47,378 bases of DNA, from contig JAODBC010000063.1 of assembly GCA_025463765.1 (NCBI GenBank), positions 1 through 47,378 of the forward strand, written 5' to 3'. This DNA comes from Subtercola sp. (GTDB taxonomy: Bacteria; Actinomycetota; Actinomycetes; Actinomycetales; Microbacteriaceae). A program made the translations under genes and the position numbers. Positions 26,167 to 33,699 of the stretch are shown in pieces. Each line of letters begins with the position of its first letter. Position 1 is the stretch's first letter. Below the pieces are notes generated by a model, which had not been told where the DNA came from, made no database searches, and was given only the letters and a program-made list of their open reading frames with translations.

Positions 26167-27426
26167 TCAGTGGCACTGGCCCGCAACGGAAATCTGGTCG
26201 TCGGTGGGGCGCCCGTACGCCTCGATGCCCGAGCCGGGCACGTCGAAGCCGTAGCTGATCGACCAGGCGGTCGCCCAGGTCTCGTCTTTCTGGCTGAAGC
26301 TCGGCCCCGCGTACTGCGGCCAACAGCGGTAGATCTGACTGTGGCCAACCTCGTGTGTGACGAGCGCTCGGGCATCCGGGCCGTCGCCCCAGGCGTCTTC
26401 GACGGAGTAGTTCAGACTGATGATCGCGTAGGTGCTGTCGACGCTGCCAGGGCCGTTGCTGCCGTCGGTGTCCCAGGTCTGGGTGGTGCCCGATAGCCAG
26501 TCTTCGCCATAACCCGACACCTCGGGCGCCCAGACGAACTCGAGCGCGACGCCATCGCTCAGTGAACGGGCGTAGCTCTCGATTTCGTTGCGTACCGACC
26601 AGGCGGGGTCGTTCAAATGGGCCTGGTTGGTCGCTTGCGAGTCACGAACCTGAGACTCGGCGTCGATCATCGAGGTGAGAAACGTTCCGTCTCGCGACGA
26701 ACTCATGCTGGGGTTCTTCGCCTCATCGATCAGCTGGGTGAGCGAAACCTGCAGAGACCGGTTCGACAGTGAATCGTTCGTGATGGTGTCGTTGGCGTGT
26801 GCGGCCATGGCGGCGAAGTACGCGGCTTCGGCGGAGGTGAGTGTCTTCGCGGCGGCTGCGGTCTGTGCTGCTGCCGTGCTGAGGTCGGTGGCGGCCCGTT
26901 CTGCGGTGGCGGCCTGGGCCTCGAGCTGCTCGGCGTCGGAGGTCAGCTGCCACGGCCAACGGTAACCGGCGGCTTCACGGGCCTGTTCGTCAGGAGGGCT
27001 CGTCGCGGGCGGGGCTGCGGGGGCTGCCGCGGCCAACGCATCCATCGCCGACAGCGCCGAGCTCAGCGGCGCTGTCTCGGCGAGTGCATCGGCCGCGAAA
27101 TCGGGGCTTTCCACGACCGAATGGATGCGCGTGGCCAGGCCCTGCACCGCGCTCAGCCGCGCGTTGTACGCGTGCACCGCGCTGGTCTGCGCCTCGAGTT
27201 GCGTCTGCACGCTGGTCGCTGCTGCAGCGTCGCGACTCTGGGCCGACGCGCTCCATGCCCAGTACCCGCCACCGAGGCCGGCGGCCAGCACCACCGCGGC
27301 GGCCACGGTGATGACACGTCGACCCAGCCGTGGGTGGTGTTTTTTCGCGGAAGTGGCTTCCGTGGGAGGCGCTGTCACTTCGTCGGCATCGTCGTCGTTC
27401 ACTGCTCGGCCTGGTTCGTCGTTCAC
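26167..27426 (-). CDS. Membrane-anchored coiled-coil protein with HExxH metallopeptidase-like domain
   Basis: A 419-residue protein. A polar acidic N-terminus with KKHHPRLGRR precedes one membrane helix (VITVAAAVVLAAGLGGGYWAW) near residues 38-59. A long Ala-rich helical region follows (residues 60-225), then a C-terminal domain with THEVGHSQIYRCW near residue 365. HEVGH is a zinc HExxH motif, and DETWATAWSISYGF about 20 residues later supplies acidic residues that might complete the site. This is the pattern of an outward-facing zinc peptidase, although no family is recognised. GTG 27426 is the longest start; a second GTG at 27402 lies in a repeat that duplicates VNDE/VNDD codons. Confidence 0.8.
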   Translation of the reverse strand: MNDEPGRAVNDDDADEVTAPPTEATSAKKHHPRLGRRVITVAAAVVLAAGLGGGYWAWSASAQSRDAAAATSVQTQLEAQTSAVHAYNARLSAVQGLATRIHSVVESPDFAADALAETAPLSSALSAMDALAAAAPAAPPATSPPDEQAREAAGYRWPWQLTSDAEQLEAQAATAERAATDLSTAAAQTAAAAKTLTSAEAAYFAAMAAHANDTITNDSLSNRSLQVSLTQLIDEAKNPSMSSSRDGTFLTSMIDAESQVRDSQATNQAHLNDPAWSVRNEIESYARSLSDGVALEFVWAPEVSGYGEDWLSGTTQTWDTDGSNGPGSVDSTYAIISLNYSVEDAWGDGPDARALVTHEVGHSQIYRCWPQYAGPSFSQKDETWATAWSISYGFDVPGSGIEAYGRPTDDQISVAGQCH

Positions 27427-27451
27427 TGCTCGGCCCGTTCGTCGTTCGTGG
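27393..27451. repeat. 23-24-bp direct repeats at the start of the HExxH gene
   Basis: CGTCGTTCACTGCTCGGCC begins at 27393 and again at 27417, and CGTCGTTCG starts a third, partial unit at 27440. The repeat covers the possible start codons of the leftward gene and ends just before the tRNA. Confidence 0.75.
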
Positions 27452-27453
27452 AG

Positions 27454-27527
27454 TGGGGCGTGCGGGACTTGAACCCGCGACCGACGGATTATGAGTCCGC
27501 TGCTCTAACCAGCTGAGCTAACGCCCC
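27454..27527 (-). tRNA. tRNA with CAT anticodon (Ile2 or elongator Met)
   Basis: A 74-base cloverleaf on the minus strand. The acceptor is GGGGCGT/ACGCCCC, the D arm AGCTCAGCTGGTTAGAGC, the anticodon stem CGGAC/TCCG-type around CTCATAA with the anticodon at 27493-27491, and the T arm GCGGG/CCCGC around TTCAAGT. Discriminator A; CCA is not encoded. Anticodon stem and variable loop (CCGTCGGTC) look more like known tRNA-Ile2 genes, whose C34 is turned into lysidine by TilS, than like elongator Met, but this is a judgement by eye. Confidence 0.93.
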
Positions 27528-27615
27528 TGAGCGACCGCTTCGCACCGGGCTGAAGAGGCTGCACGTCCACGATACAGGCTCGCACCGAATGCTGCGTCGC
27601 GCCACAGCCGACAAA

Positions 27616-27658
27616 ACGTCAAGTTCGGGTTGACGTGGTCACGCAGGCAAGCTAGCGT
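27616..27658 (+). promoter_or_regulatory. Sigma-A-type promoter with a palindromic operator on the -35 box
   Basis: TTGACG (27630-27635) and TAGCGT (27653-27658) are 17 bases apart, about 105 bases before the hydrolase ATG. ACGTCAA (27616-27622) and TTGACGT (27630-27636) form a perfect inverted repeat with a seven-base spacer that includes the -35 box. A repressor bound there would block the promoter. Confidence 0.65.
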
Positions 27659-27763
27659 ATCGATGGCCGCGAATCGCAGAACGCGGTCATAGGGGATAGT
27701 TCACCATCGATGGTCGACGCCTGCGCGCGTCGGTACGCCATCACTATCTTCTCTGAGGCTTTC

Positions 27764-28747
27764 ATGACCTACCTGACCTATGACATCCCCGTCGCCGGCG
27801 GCCCGCTGCGTGTGGGGGAGTGGCGGCCCGAGAACACCGCCGGGTCGGCACAGGATGCTCCGCTCATCGTTGCGCTGCACGGTATGACGGGGTCGCACCT
27901 CTCGTGGCAATTTCTCGCAGCCGAGTTTCCCGAGGCGCGCATCATCGCGCCCGATCTGCGCGGCCGCGGGCTCAGCGCCGAGCTCGCGGAGCCCTACGGA
28001 ATCGCGCAGCACGTCGCCGACGTGAGAGCCATCGTAGAAGCCCTTCGGCTCGACTCCGACGAGCATCGGCGTGATCTCGTGATCGTGGGGCACTCGTTGG
28101 GTGCCTTCGTGGGCCTTTCGGTTCTGAAGGCCATGCCGTCTGTCTTCAGCCGTGCGTTTTTCGCCGACGGCGCGCTGCCGCTCACCGTGCCGCTGAACAT
28201 CGATGATGTCGATCTCGTCGAAGCTGTGCTCGGTCTTGCCGTCGCCAGACGCACGGAGCTCACGTTCACGAGCAAGGCGCTCTACCGCAAGTTCTGGCGC
28301 TTACACCCCGGTCTCGCCGCCGCCTGGAGTGAAAATCTTGGACTCATGGCCGACTACGACCTCGTCGAGATCTTGGCCGCCGACGGCAGCCTGCGGTATC
28401 GGCCGGTGTCGAGTCGCGAGGCCATCGAGGCCGATGCGCGCGAGCTGTATGGCAGCCACGCGGTTCGCGAACTGCTCACCGGCCTAGGCGAGGGCGGAGC
28501 ATCTGCCTCGTCGATCACGGTGTTCACCGCGCCGCGCGGACTGCTCAACGAGGCCCCCGGCGTATACAGCGAGTCCGAACTGGCAGGGTGGAAGAGTGAA
28601 TTCCCTTTCATCACCTTCGTCGAGGTGCCGAATGTGAACCATTACAGCCTTGTACTCACCGCCAAAGGAGCATCGGCGATCGCCGCCGAGCTACGACGAG
28701 CGCTCGCTAGTGTTGAGAATGAGGGGTCGAGCGCTCGCTCGTGTTGA
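27764..28747 (+). CDS. Alpha/beta-fold hydrolase
   Basis: A 327-residue serine hydrolase. The oxyanion region is VALHGMTGSHLSWQ near residue 35, APDLRGRG follows, the nucleophile elbow is IVGHSLGAFVG near residue 108, and the likely triad His is in NVNHYSLV near residue 293. No signal peptide. ATG 27764 was chosen because GAGG lies five bases upstream; an in-frame ATG at 27710 has no such support. The promoter upstream carries a palindrome, so expression is probably controlled. The 3' end of the gene merges into a 31-bp tandem repeat. Substrate unknown. Confidence 0.87.
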   Translation: MTYLTYDIPVAGGPLRVGEWRPENTAGSAQDAPLIVALHGMTGSHLSWQFLAAEFPEARIIAPDLRGRGLSAELAEPYGIAQHVADVRAIVEALRLDSDEHRRDLVIVGHSLGAFVGLSVLKAMPSVFSRAFFADGALPLTVPLNIDDVDLVEAVLGLAVARRTELTFTSKALYRKFWRLHPGLAAAWSENLGLMADYDLVEILAADGSLRYRPVSSREAIEADARELYGSHAVRELLTGLGEGGASASSITVFTAPRGLLNEAPGVYSESELAGWKSEFPFITFVEVPNVNHYSLVLTAKGASAIAAELRRALASVENEGSSARSC

Positions 28748-28790
28748 GAATCAGGGGTCGAGCGCTCGCCCGTGTTGAGAGTCAGCGGGC
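28698..28790 (+). repeat. 31-bp tandem repeat at the end of the hydrolase gene
   Basis: Units begin GAGCGCTCGC at 28698, 28729 and 28760 and continue with TGTTGAGAAT.AGGGGTC-like sequence. The hydrolase stop (28745-28747) is in the second unit, and the third unit reaches into the 3' end of the facing septum-formation gene (stop at 28782). Each unit is slightly different. Confidence 0.88.
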
Positions 28791-29429
28791 GGCCCCGGCC
28801 AGCGACCCGGTGGTCTTGCCGTTCGGGTCGCCCACGACACAGCTGACGGTGCGGTCGCCGCTCGACCACGACTCCTGGGTCGGCGTGTATTCCGTGAAGT
28901 CGAGAGCCGAGTCGGCATAGGCGATTTTCACGAAGGAGTCGAACTGCGCCTGACACCCTGCTTTCGCGGCGTCGCTGACAACCGAGTCACCGGGAAAGGT
29001 ATCGCCCGTGAGGTCGAAGTCGTAGAACACTTCGAGGTCGTGGGGAGTCGCGCAGTCGACGGTCGGAACATCGGTGACTTCGCCGACCGATGTTCCGTCT
29101 ATACAATCGCCGACGGTGAGCGAGAAGACGTCTTGCGTCTGCGGTGAGCTCTCACCGCTGGAGCCGGCCGACGATTTCGGTGAGCTCACCGACGAGTGCG
29201 AGGTCGCAGGCGACGGCGTTGAGCCGTCTGCTGACGCCGAGGTAGAGGTCGCCGCCGGCTGGGCGGGCTGCGCCGTATTCGCTGAGCCCGAGCATGCGGT
29301 CAGGCTGAGGGCACCGATACACACGACGGCGGCGAACACGACGCCGATCACCGATCGAGGGGCAACGGAATGAGGCGCAACGGAATGAGGCGCAACGGAT
29401 CGTGCACGGGCACGGTGAAGTCGAGACAT
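28782..29429 (-). CDS. Septum-formation family lipoprotein
   Basis: A 215-residue secreted protein. The signal region ends in the lipobox LTACSG near residue 46, so the mature protein is probably lipid-anchored. A Ser/Thr/Ala-rich linker follows, then a septum-formation-type domain: VFSLTVGDCIDG near residue 101, VPTVDCATPHDLEVFYDFDL, and DPNGKTTGSLAGAAR at the end. Four cysteines in the domain may form disulfides. The N-terminus carries SVAPH repeats coded by a 15-bp repeat (29361-29402), so the true start may be further in. Role in cell division is inferred only from the family name. Confidence 0.82.
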   Translation of the reverse strand: MSRLHRARARSVAPHSVAPHSVAPRSVIGVVFAAVVCIGALSLTACSGSANTAQPAQPAATSTSASADGSTPSPATSHSSVSSPKSSAGSSGESSPQTQDVFSLTVGDCIDGTSVGEVTDVPTVDCATPHDLEVFYDFDLTGDTFPGDSVVSDAAKAGCQAQFDSFVKIAYADSALDFTEYTPTQESWSSGDRTVSCVVGDPNGKTTGSLAGAAR

Positions 29430-29463
29430 AAGAATGCTCCTATCGAGCCGAGGCGAAACTGAC

Positions 29464-29492
29464 TCGGCCTCAGTTTACATAACTGAGGCCGA
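29464..29492. terminator. Perfect 12-bp inverted repeat between padR-like gene and lipoprotein gene
   Basis: TCGGCCTCAGTT (29464-29475) and AACTGAGGCCGA (29481-29492) flank a five-base loop TACAT. On the minus strand it lies between the PadR stop and the lipoprotein start. No long T run follows in either direction, so it is either a terminator for padR or an RNA/protein regulatory site for the lipoprotein gene. Confidence 0.55.
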
Positions 29493-29514
29493 CTCGTACA
29501 CCAATCAGCCTCGA

Positions 29515-30081
29515 TCAGACCTGTAACAAAGCCGGGCGTCGCCCACGGCGCGGCCGTTTCGTGGACGGCCCAGTCGGGGCCGGCGGCCGCAGCACGACCT
29601 GGTCGAGCCAGGCCAGAGCAGATTCGGCGAGCATCCGCTCGGCCTGCTCGCGAAGCGAACCCTGGTCACTCCCCGCCTCGCTGTAAACCGCGGTCTCGTC
29701 GACGACGCTGCGCCAGTTCACCCGATACGCCTCGACGAGGCTCGTCACGTCGCCGTGAGGCAGGGACGAAACGATCAGCACGTGATCGACCATCTCGTGC
29801 CAGCTCGCGCGAGCGGCACCCGCGGTCGGCTCGGCCGACGTGAGCCAACGCGCGGCTTCCGCCCGGCCATCCGCGGTCAATTCGTAGAGCGGAAGGCCGT
29901 CGCGAGTCGCCTCAGCCGCTTCGACGAGGCCCGACGCGCGAAGCCGGGAGAGGGTCGAGTAGATCTGCCCAACGTTGATCTCACCGACGCGCTCGCAGCG
30001 GGATTCGATCTCGGTGTGCACCTGCAGACCGTAGGCGGCGCCGAGCGTCAAGACCCCCAGGATGCTCGCACGAACCGACAC
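29515..30081 (-). CDS. PadR family transcriptional regulator
   Basis: A 188-residue regulator. The winged helix is VSVRASILGVLTLGAAYGLQVHTEI then VGQIYSTLSRLRASGLVEA and GLPLYELTADGRAEAARWL (residues 1-75), which fits PadR proteins that sense small molecules or antibiotics. A helical C-terminal dimerisation domain follows (residues 90-160) with a basic tail. GTG 30081 was chosen because GGAGG lies seven bases upstream and the family begins there. The promoter has a -10 box inside an inverted repeat, which suggests autoregulation. The lipoprotein gene downstream may be its target. Confidence 0.87.
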   Translation of the reverse strand: MSVRASILGVLTLGAAYGLQVHTEIESRCERVGEINVGQIYSTLSRLRASGLVEAAEATRDGLPLYELTADGRAEAARWLTSAEPTAGAARASWHEMVDHVLIVSSLPHGDVTSLVEAYRVNWRSVVDETAVYSEAGSDQGSLREQAERMLAESALAWLDQVVLRPPAPTGPSTKRPRRGRRPALLQV

Positions 30082-30105
30082 AGACGAGCCTCCTTCACTC
30101 AAGCC

Positions 30106-30121
30106 CTTCGAGTATACGAAG
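30106..30121 (-). promoter_or_regulatory. Candidate PadR operator with -10 box
   Basis: CTTCG (30106-30110) and CGAAG (30117-30121) form an inverted repeat around AGTATA, which on the minus strand reads TATACT, a good -10 hexamer. It lies about 13 bases before the GGAGG of the padR-like gene. Repressor binding would block the -10 box. No clear -35 was seen. Confidence 0.5.
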
Positions 30122-30136
30122 AGCAGAGTTACAGCC

Positions 30137-30165
30137 TTGTGATTTACCCGCCGCGCCGTCATACT
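30137..30165 (+). promoter_or_regulatory. Promoter of the DUF3145 gene
   Basis: TTGTGA (30137-30142) and CATACT (30160-30165) are 17 bases apart, about 140 bases before the ATG. The untranslated leader would contain a GTCGGCAGGTGCCGAC hairpin (30172-30187). Confidence 0.5.
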
Positions 30166-30303
30166 GGGGAGGTCGGCAGGTGCCGACAAGCAGCAGAACC
30201 TATAACTCAACAAGCACGGCACGCGCCATGAGCGAGCATCCACAGGGTGCACATCCATTCATAGGTCGTTGGGGAAGACGTACCTCACGAATGGAGAAAA
30301 CAC

Positions 30304-30807
30304 ATGGTCGCATCAGTCGCACGCGGAGTGGTGTACATCCACTCCGCCCCTCGCGCGCTCTGCCCCCACGTCGAGTGGGCCGCAGGTCGCGCTATCGGTC
30401 GTGCCGTGAACTTCGACTGGATCGAGCAGCCCGTGCTGCGCGGTTCGCAGCGCTCCGAGTTCTACTGGGAGGGCGCAGCAGGCACGGGGGCGGCCATCGC
30501 GTCGGCCCTGCGCGGCTGGGAGCACCTGCGCTACGAGGTGACCGAAGACCCCGCACCGGGTCGTGACGGCGGGCGATGGATGCACACCCCCGACCTCGGC
30601 ATCTACTATGCCCAGACCGACAGCGCCGGCAACACCGTCATCCCCGAAGACCGCATTCGCGCCGCGATGGACGAAGCGGGCACGAACGCCCTCGAATTGC
30701 ACCGCGAGCTGCGCCTCGCCCTCGGGCAGGCCTGGGACGACGAGCTCGAGCCCTTCCGCTACGCCAGCGACTTCGCCCCCGTCGTGTGGCTGCACAGCGT
30801 CGGCTGA
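30304..30807 (+). CDS. DUF3145 family protein
   Basis: A 167-residue soluble protein typical of the actinobacterial DUF3145 family: RGVVYIHSAPRALCPHVEWA at the N-terminus, FDWIEQPVLRGSQRSEFYWEG, LRGWEHLRYEVTEDPAPGRDG and FAPVVWLHSVG at the end. No catalytic motif is recognisable. GGAGA lies upstream of ATG 30304. The gene is followed by a strong terminator and then faces the fab operon, an arrangement common in this group. Function unknown. Confidence 0.92.
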   Translation: MVASVARGVVYIHSAPRALCPHVEWAAGRAIGRAVNFDWIEQPVLRGSQRSEFYWEGAAGTGAAIASALRGWEHLRYEVTEDPAPGRDGGRWMHTPDLGIYYAQTDSAGNTVIPEDRIRAAMDEAGTNALELHRELRLALGQAWDDELEPFRYASDFAPVVWLHSVG

Positions 30808-30835
30808 CCATGTCGCCAACCACCCGCGAGACCAC

Positions 30836-30874
30836 AAAAAGTCCTCCAAACCACGTGTTTTGGAGGACTTTTTT
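30836..30874. terminator. Bidirectional intrinsic terminator
   Basis: AGTCCTCCAAA (30840-30850) pairs perfectly with TTTGGAGGACT (30859-30869). A-tract AAAAA precedes it and TTTTTT follows, so it can end the DUF3145 transcript and the leftward fab transcript. Confidence 0.95.
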
Positions 30875-30892
30875 GTGATGTCGACAGGCCCG

Positions 30893-32128
30893 TTAGAGGG
30901 TTTTGAAGGCGGCCACGGCGTTGTGTCCGCCGAAGCCGAACGAGTTGCTGATGGCGAACAGGTCGCCGTCGGGCAGCGTCCGTGGCGACGTCACGACGTC
31001 GAGGTGAATTTCGGGGTCTTGTTCGGTGAGGTTGATGGTCGGGGGAGCGACGCGCTCGAACAGGCTCTTGACGACGAAGACCGCCTCGATCGCGCCGGCA
31101 CCACCCAGCAAGTGCCCGGTCGACGCCTTCGTAGCCGACACCGGAATGCCTTCGAGGGCGTCGCCGAAGACGCGGCGCAGCGCGTTGTACTCCGCGATGT
31201 CGCCCACGGGGGTCGAGGTGGCGTGCGCGTTGATGTGTGCCACGTCGGCTACCGAGAACCCGGCGTTGGTGATGGTGGTGAGCATGGCGCGGGCGGCGCC
31301 CGAGCCCTCGGGGTCTGGCGCGGTGATGTGATACGCGTCACTGGTGACCGCCCCGCCGAGCAACTCGGCGTAGATACGGGCACCTCGAGCGACGGCGTGC
31401 TCGTAGGTCTCGAGCACGACCGCAGCACCACCCTCGCTGAGTACAAAACCGTCGCGGGTCACGTCGTACGGGCGCGATGCGGTCGCCGGCTCGTCGTTGC
31501 GCTTCGAAAGGGCCTGCATCGCAGCGAACGAGGCTATCGGCAGGGGGTGGATGCACGCCTCAGAGCCACCCGCGACGATCACATCGGCGAGGCCCGCCTG
31601 CAGGTGGTCGAACGCGTTGGCGATGGATTCGGTGCTCGACGCGCAGGCCGACACGTCGGTGCGGCTGAAAGCGCGTGCGCCGAGGTCCATGCTGATAGCG
31701 GCCGCCCCGCCGTTGGGCATGAGCATGGGAACCGTCATCGGCAGCACGCGGCGTGGCCCACGTTCCCGAAGGGTGTCCCAGGCGTCGAGCAGCGTCCACA
31801 GACCGCCGATTCCCGTGGCCCAGTCGACGCCGAGGCGCTCCGGCTCCACCTCGGGTGCTCCGGCGTCGGCCCAGGCCTCCCGTGCAGCGGTGAGGGCGAA
31901 CTGGCTGTTCGGGTCGAGACGCTTCGTCTCTTGCCGGGTGAGCACATCGGATGACGGCACGAGGGCAAGACCTGCGAAAGTGATGGGTATCTGCCACTTC
32001 TCGACCCATTCCGCCTCGATCGTGCGCGCCCCCGACTTTCCGGCGAGCAGAGCCCGCCAGGTGTCTTCGGCGTTCCCGCCGAGGGGGGAGGTGACGCCGA
32101 TGCCGGTGACGACGATTCGTTTGGTCAT
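30893..32128 (-). CDS. fabF: Beta-ketoacyl-ACP synthase II
   Basis: A 411-residue condensing enzyme that elongates acyl-ACP with malonyl-ACP in type-II fatty acid synthesis. The active-site cysteine is in SRTDVSACASSTESIA near residue 165, and the two histidines are in INAHATSTPVGD near 300 and ATKASTGHLLGGAGA near 337. NSFGFGGHNA closes the fold. The last gene of the fab block in transcription order; an intrinsic terminator lies between acpP and this gene, so it is probably made at a lower level. Confidence 0.95.
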   Translation of the reverse strand: MTKRIVVTGIGVTSPLGGNAEDTWRALLAGKSGARTIEAEWVEKWQIPITFAGLALVPSSDVLTRQETKRLDPNSQFALTAAREAWADAGAPEVEPERLGVDWATGIGGLWTLLDAWDTLRERGPRRVLPMTVPMLMPNGGAAAISMDLGARAFSRTDVSACASSTESIANAFDHLQAGLADVIVAGGSEACIHPLPIASFAAMQALSKRNDEPATASRPYDVTRDGFVLSEGGAAVVLETYEHAVARGARIYAELLGGAVTSDAYHITAPDPEGSGAARAMLTTITNAGFSVADVAHINAHATSTPVGDIAEYNALRRVFGDALEGIPVSATKASTGHLLGGAGAIEAVFVVKSLFERVAPPTINLTEQDPEIHLDVVTSPRTLPDGDLFAISNSFGFGGHNAVAAFKTL

Positions 32129-32184
32129 GAGAAGAGCTTTCTGTGGATCAAATGAACTGCGCTGTGTGGTGTGAGCGCATCACG

Positions 32185-32221
32185 AAAAGACCGGGGCTGT
32201 CGAAAAGACGAAGCCCCGGTC
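32185..32221 (-). terminator. Intrinsic terminator between acpP and fabF
   Basis: On the minus strand GACCGGGGCT and AGCCCCGGTC (32212-32221 and 32189-32198) form a perfect 10-bp stem, helped by an inner GTC/GAC pair, and TTTTCG follows. It lies inside the fab operon, 60 bases upstream of the fabF start, and would act as a partial terminator favouring acpP over fabF. Confidence 0.75.
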
Positions 32222-32274
32222 ATTCGCATTACTGCAGGCCCGACCTGTACTGGTGGTCAGCCCTGAAGAGAAGG

Positions 32275-32523
32275 TCAGGCCTGCGCGTTGGTGATGAAGG
32301 TCACCGCGTCGCCGACCGTCTTGAGGTTCTTGACCTCTTCGTCGGGAATCTTGACGTCGAACTTCTCTTCGGCGTTGACCACGATGGTCATCATCGAGAT
32401 GGAGTCGATGTCGAGGTCATCGGTGAACGACTTGTCTGCCTCGACGGTATCGGCAGCGATACCGGTCTCGTCATTGATGAGCTCGGCGAGGCCGGCAAGA
32501 ACTTCTTCGGTGGACAATGCCAT
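32275..32523 (-). CDS. acpP: Acyl carrier protein
   Basis: An 82-residue acidic carrier of fatty acid synthesis. The phosphopantetheine serine is in DLDIDSISMM (DSI in place of the commoner DSL), near residue 39, and KIPDEEVKNLKTVGDAVTFI completes the fold. The start ATG at 32523 is preceded by AAGGAG, one of the strongest ribosome sites in the window, which fits the high demand for ACP. Confidence 0.96.
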   Translation of the reverse strand: MALSTEEVLAGLAELINDETGIAADTVEADKSFTDDLDIDSISMMTIVVNAEEKFDVKIPDEEVKNLKTVGDAVTFITNAQA

Positions 32524-32610
32524 TTTTGTTTTCTCCTTGGGTTTTTGAGGCGACACTTAGTTTAGGTCAGGGGCGGCGACACTGCTGTGCACGGCGCGAG
32601 ACAGCGGCCG

Positions 32611-33615
32611 TTACGGCAGAACGACGACCTGCGCGCCGAACACCAGGCCGGCGCCGAAGCCGATCTGCAGCGACAGGCCACCGGATGCTTCGGGGTGCTC
32701 TTCGAGCAGCCGGTGCGAGGCGAGGGGAATCGAGGCGGCCGAGGTGTTGCCCGTCGTCACGATGTCACGGCCGATGAGTACGCTCTCGGGCAGCTTCAGC
32801 ACCTTCGCGAACTCGTCGACGATGCGCATATTGGCCTGGTGCGGAACGAACGCGGTGAGATCGGCGGCGGTGATGCCCGCGGCGTCAAGCGCTTGCTGAG
32901 CGACCTTCGCCATCTCCCAGACGGCCCAGCGGTACACGGTCTGCCCCTCTTGCGACAGCGTCGGCCACTCGTTCTCACCGTTGCGGTAGCCCACGTAGGT
33001 GCCGCTCATCTTGATGGTGCCCCACTTCGACCCGTCTGAGCCGAGGATCGACTGCGAGATGCCGGCGAAATCGCTCGGCCCCACCACTGCCGCTCCGGCA
33101 CCGTCGCCGAGCAAGAACGAGATGGAGCGCTCGGTCGGGTCGACGAAGTCTGAGAGCTTCTCGGCGCCGATCACGAGTACGTACTCGGCGACTCCGGCGC
33201 GGATGAGCGAGTCGGCCTGCGCGATGCCGTAGGCGTAGCCGGCGCACGCCGCCTCGATGTCGTAGGCCGCCGCCGTGCCGGCCCCGAGGTTTTCGGCGAC
33301 AAGAGTAGAGATAGAGGGAGTGACGACGGGGTTGCTGATCGTCGCAACAATGACGGCGCCGATCTGAGACGGCTGGATGCCCGCTCGCTCTATGGCTTCG
33401 GCCCCCGCCGTGGTGGCGAGGTCGACCGCGGTCACCTCTTTCGACGCGCGGCGGCGCTCGACGATGCCGGTGCGCTTACGAATCCACTCGTCGGAGGAGT
33501 CGATGGCCTCGATCAGCTCGTCGTTGCCCACCACGAGGTCGCCTCGCGCGGCACCGAACGCATAGATGCGGGTGAATTCGGGGCCGTGCGATTGCTGCAG
33601 TTCGGGGCGGGGCAT
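32611..33615 (-). CDS. fabH: Beta-ketoacyl-ACP synthase III
   Basis: A 334-residue initiating condensing enzyme that joins an acyl-CoA primer to malonyl-ACP. The active site is complete: Cys in AAYDIEAACAGYAYG near residue 124, His in FVPHQANMRIVDEF near 264 and Asn in GNTSAASIPLA near 294. It precedes acpP and fabF. In actinobacteria this enzyme often accepts branched primers, which is inferred from the group rather than seen here. Confidence 0.95.
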   Translation of the reverse strand: MPRPELQQSHGPEFTRIYAFGAARGDLVVGNDELIEAIDSSDEWIRKRTGIVERRRASKEVTAVDLATTAGAEAIERAGIQPSQIGAVIVATISNPVVTPSISTLVAENLGAGTAAAYDIEAACAGYAYGIAQADSLIRAGVAEYVLVIGAEKLSDFVDPTERSISFLLGDGAGAAVVGPSDFAGISQSILGSDGSKWGTIKMSGTYVGYRNGENEWPTLSQEGQTVYRWAVWEMAKVAQQALDAAGITAADLTAFVPHQANMRIVDEFAKVLKLPESVLIGRDIVTTGNTSAASIPLASHRLLEEHPEASGGLSLQIGFGAGLVFGAQVVVLP

Positions 33616-33699
33616 CTGATTCCTAACGGGGCGGTCGGGCGTGAAGAGCGGGTCAGCGCGGGCGAGTGGCGGCAGGGCCGGCTGCGCGTGTGACCGACG

